DNA of 64,000 nucleotides. Origin: a virus. The notes under the pieces are model-generated. The model had not been told where the DNA came from. It saw only the letters and a program-made list of their open reading frames with translations, and made no database searches. The DNA lies in IMG/VR virus record IMGVR_UViG_3300003690_003399, positions 16,076-80,075 of that record, one strand, 5' to 3'. The position numbers and the translations under genes are program-made. This document shows positions 62,713 through 64,000 of the stretch, piece after piece (the stretch's first letter is position 1; each line of letters opens with the position of its first letter).

Positions 62713-63075
62713 ATGAAACTAACTAAATCAAAACTTAAGCAACTCATTAAAGAAGCATTCGAAGAAGAACTCGATGAGCCAGGTACCGGCGAAGAACGGT
62801 ACAACAATCGAGGGCCCCACCCGGAAGGTGCGCTTCCAGGCCAAGGCCCCGGGGAAAAGGACTGGTGGGTCCCTGTAATGAGTCAGCTGATTCATGATGC
62901 AGCGGCCTTGTTTAAAAACGTGCCCGGCCGCGGCAAGGAGCTTTTAATAGAAAATTTCGAAATGACCGCTGAAGCATGGAAGAAAGACCTAGGTGGCTAT
63001 GAGACAAAATGGAAAGCAGAACTAGGAGCTGACCACCCAGAAGAGGAATACGACGAAGAAGAGAGAGAAATCTAA
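62713..63075 (+). CDS. Tandem-array protein 2 with shared N-terminal peptide, 120 aa
   Basis: Starts right after array gene 1. N-terminus MKLTKSKLKQLIKEAFEEEL is nearly identical to gene 1, and the first 43 bases differ at only two positions. Body: a Gly/Pro-rich segment (GPHPEGALPGQGPG), a helical Trp-containing stretch (DWWVPVMSQLIHDAAALF) and an acidic end (PEEEYDEEEREI). LIKE followed by Ala gives I-x-E/A, as in T4 head protease sites. Its stop overlaps the next start (TAATG). Confidence 0.65.
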   Translation: MKLTKSKLKQLIKEAFEEELDEPGTGEERYNNRGPHPEGALPGQGPGEKDWWVPVMSQLIHDAAALFKNVPGRGKELLIENFEMTAEAWKKDLGGYETKWKAELGADHPEEEYDEEEREI

Positions 63076-63458
63076 TGAAACTTACTAACTCAAAACTTAA
63101 ACAACTTATTAAAGAAATAGCAGAAGAAAGCGAATGGGATGTTAGCAAGCGCACCTCGTTTCCTCGCGTCGTAGCCCAGATCTTAAGCGCCCTAAGAGAA
63201 GCACAAGACATTCTCGAAGGTGGCCACCTAGATGAAGAAGCGCCAGTTTCTTCTTCCACTATAGAAAATATACAAAAGATATTAGATCATCCCGCGCTTG
63301 CGGCGATGGAAGAAATGGTACCTCCCGAGGAAGATGAATATGAAGCATCTGTTTATGACAAAGAAGAATCTGCTGCTCGCCGAGAAGGCCCGTCAACTCC
63401 GATGACACCAGAAGACAGCGCGCCCCTTTGGGACGACGATGACGAAGAGGGCTGGTAA
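63075..63458 (+). CDS. Tandem-array protein 3 with shared N-terminal peptide, 127 aa
   Basis: N-terminus MKLTNSKLKQLIKEIAEESE keeps the shared helix with one Lys-to-Asn change and several synonymous base changes. The body has a helical region (RVVAQILSALREAQDILEGG), an acidic/proline stretch (MVPPEEDEYEAS) and a very acidic end (WDDDDEEGW). No cysteines or membrane segments. It overlaps gene 2 by one base and gene 4 starts 2 bases after its stop. Confidence 0.65.
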   Translation: MKLTNSKLKQLIKEIAEESEWDVSKRTSFPRVVAQILSALREAQDILEGGHLDEEAPVSSSTIENIQKILDHPALAAMEEMVPPEEDEYEASVYDKEESAARREGPSTPMTPEDSAPLWDDDDEEGW

Positions 63459-63459
63459 A

Positions 63460-63795
63460 ATGAAACTAACAAAATCACAACTAAAGCAAATCATTAAAGA
63501 AGAGCTTCAAAAAGTATTGCAAGAACGGCAGCGGCGGCCAGCCGAAACCATCGGAGGGACGAAGGAGTACCCCTATGTCCCGGACATAGAACCCACACCG
63601 GAAGATTATGAATGCACAGACGTAAGCGATTGCTATGAAATATTTCCCTCTGTGGCCGGCCAGTGTGATGAAATCGTTTGTCTAGAGTGCCGGCCACCGG
63701 CCAATCGCATGCCTTGGCCAACGCACCGGCCGCGCGGTCGGTGTTACGACAAAGTAACCAAGGAGTACTGGGATGAGGATTACGAGACGTCTTAA
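63460..63795 (+). CDS. Tandem-array protein 4 with shared N-terminal peptide, cysteine-rich, 111 aa
   Basis: I chose ATG 63460, where the shared peptide begins (MKLTKSQLKQIIKEELQKVL); an in-frame ATG 21 bases earlier lies in gene 3. The body is unlike the other three: six cysteines (DYECTDVSDCY, QCDEIVCLECRPP, GRCYDK), a knottin- or zinc-like pattern, and Pro/Arg-rich stretches. The DNA from about 63640 to 63750 is much more GC-rich than its surroundings, with GGCCGGCC and several CCGGCC words, which suggests a different origin for the body. Confidence 0.62.
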   Translation: MKLTKSQLKQIIKEELQKVLQERQRRPAETIGGTKEYPYVPDIEPTPEDYECTDVSDCYEIFPSVAGQCDEIVCLECRPPANRMPWPTHRPRGRCYDKVTKEYWDEDYETS

Positions 63796-63812
63796 AATGC
63801 CATAGTAAAGTT

Positions 63813-63830
63813 ATGAACCTAACTAAATAA
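63813..63830 (+). pseudogene. Relic of a fifth array copy (MNLTK then stop)
   Basis: ATGAACCTAACTAAATAA matches the first 18 bases of the array genes except for an A-to-C change (Lys to Asn) and a C-to-A change that turns TCA into a TAA stop. It follows array gene 4 after 17 bases. It reads as a broken or trimmed copy of the shared block, possibly a leftover of array expansion or deletion. Confidence 0.5.
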
Positions 63831-63834
63831 ACCC

Positions 63835-63863
63835 TTGACATATTAAATTACATTTGATAATAT
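63835..63863 (+). promoter_or_regulatory. Sigma70-like promoter before primase, giving a leaderless start
   Basis: TTGACA at 63835-63840, 17 bases, then TAATAT at 63858-63863 (four of six consensus; GATAAT at 63856-63861 is an alternative with 15-base spacing). The primase ATG lies only 6 bases after the -10 and no ribosome site is visible, so the transcript probably starts at or next to the ATG. It is one of only two intergenic TTGACA boxes I saw. Confidence 0.6.
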
Positions 63864-63869
63864 TTATAC

Positions 63870-64000
63870 ATGCACTTTGACAAACTTCGAATCCTCGAAG
63901 AAATACTAGGAAACAATTACCGATCAAACGATGAACACTTATTCTTTTGTCCGTTTTGCAAACACCACAAAAGAAAGATGTCAATAAATATATCTAAAAA
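63870..64000 (+). CDS. DNA primase (DnaG/gp61-like), N-terminal zinc finger, cut by window edge
   Basis: Only the first 43 residues are visible: MHFDKLRILEEILG followed by HLFFCPFCKHHKRKMSINI. Cys27 and Cys30 and the histidines at 32-33 open a zinc-binding primase finger of the CPxCxHH type, followed by the usual basic and beta stretch. T4 gp61-type primases make RNA primers for lagging-strand synthesis with the gp41 helicase. The remainder lies outside the window. Confidence 0.82.
   Translation, partial: MHFDKLRILEEILGNNYRSNDEHLFFCPFCKHHKRKMSINISK

Noticed and set aside
63861-63868. TATAAATA on the reverse strand next to the primase start
   Set aside because: It points back through the tandem array where no reverse-strand gene exists, and overlaps the better-supported forward -10 region.

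Overview
The window looks like part of the genome of a large, T4-related contractile-tailed phage (myovirus) of a Gram-negative, probably marine, bacterium. The evidence is a gp55-type late sigma factor, gp25- and gp6-like baseplate wedge proteins, a PIN-PhoH protein, a RuvC-type resolvase and a DnaG-type primase. Genes are tightly packed, mostly on one strand, with many ATGA, TAATG and GTGA overlaps, and the DNA is AT-rich. KDO synthesis genes imply a Gram-negative context. I saw no tRNA, rRNA, CRISPR array, integrase or insertion sequence, and no gap above 300 bases lacks a gene.

Layout. (a) 1-6095: an edge-truncated type II (archaeal-type) glyceraldehyde-3-phosphate dehydrogenase relative, a reverse-strand pair of exported proteins (trypsin-like protease plus a small secreted protein), PhoH, a zincin metallopeptidase and a PD-(D/E)XK nuclease. 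(b) 6105-22312: a continuous glycan island of 21 genes: GT4, GT2, DxD-type, GT47 and GT29-like glycosyltransferases, six or so methyltransferases, cupin, radical SAM, class III aminotransferase, 2OG-Fe(II) oxygenase, a nucleotide-sugar dehydrogenase, and kdsA, a HAD phosphatase and kdsB, which together could make CMP-KDO. (c) 22309-24285: small regulatory-type genes including a zinc ribbon and the gp55-like late sigma factor. (d) 24285-61724: a virion module with unusually large proteins (1444, 2455, 2960, 1241 and 1034 aa), an M74 murein endopeptidase fused to degenerate hydrolase-like repeats, gp25, gp6, DNRLRE-like, LamG-like and fibronectin-like proteins. (e) 61737-64000: RuvC-like resolvase, four tandem genes sharing one N-terminal peptide, a relic of a fifth copy, a promoter and the start of the primase gene.

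How it may work together. The sigma factor probably drives the virion module late in infection. The M74 protein would open the cell wall during entry. The glycan island could build or remodel a surface polysaccharide on virion or host. The most coherent idea is that phage-made CMP-KDO feeds a GT29 (sialyltransferase-fold) transferase encoded in the same island. The four tandem proteins share a short basic helix ending in I-K-E, which resembles the capsid-targeting and prohead-protease cleavage peptides of T4 internal proteins; this is the least explained and most testable system here.
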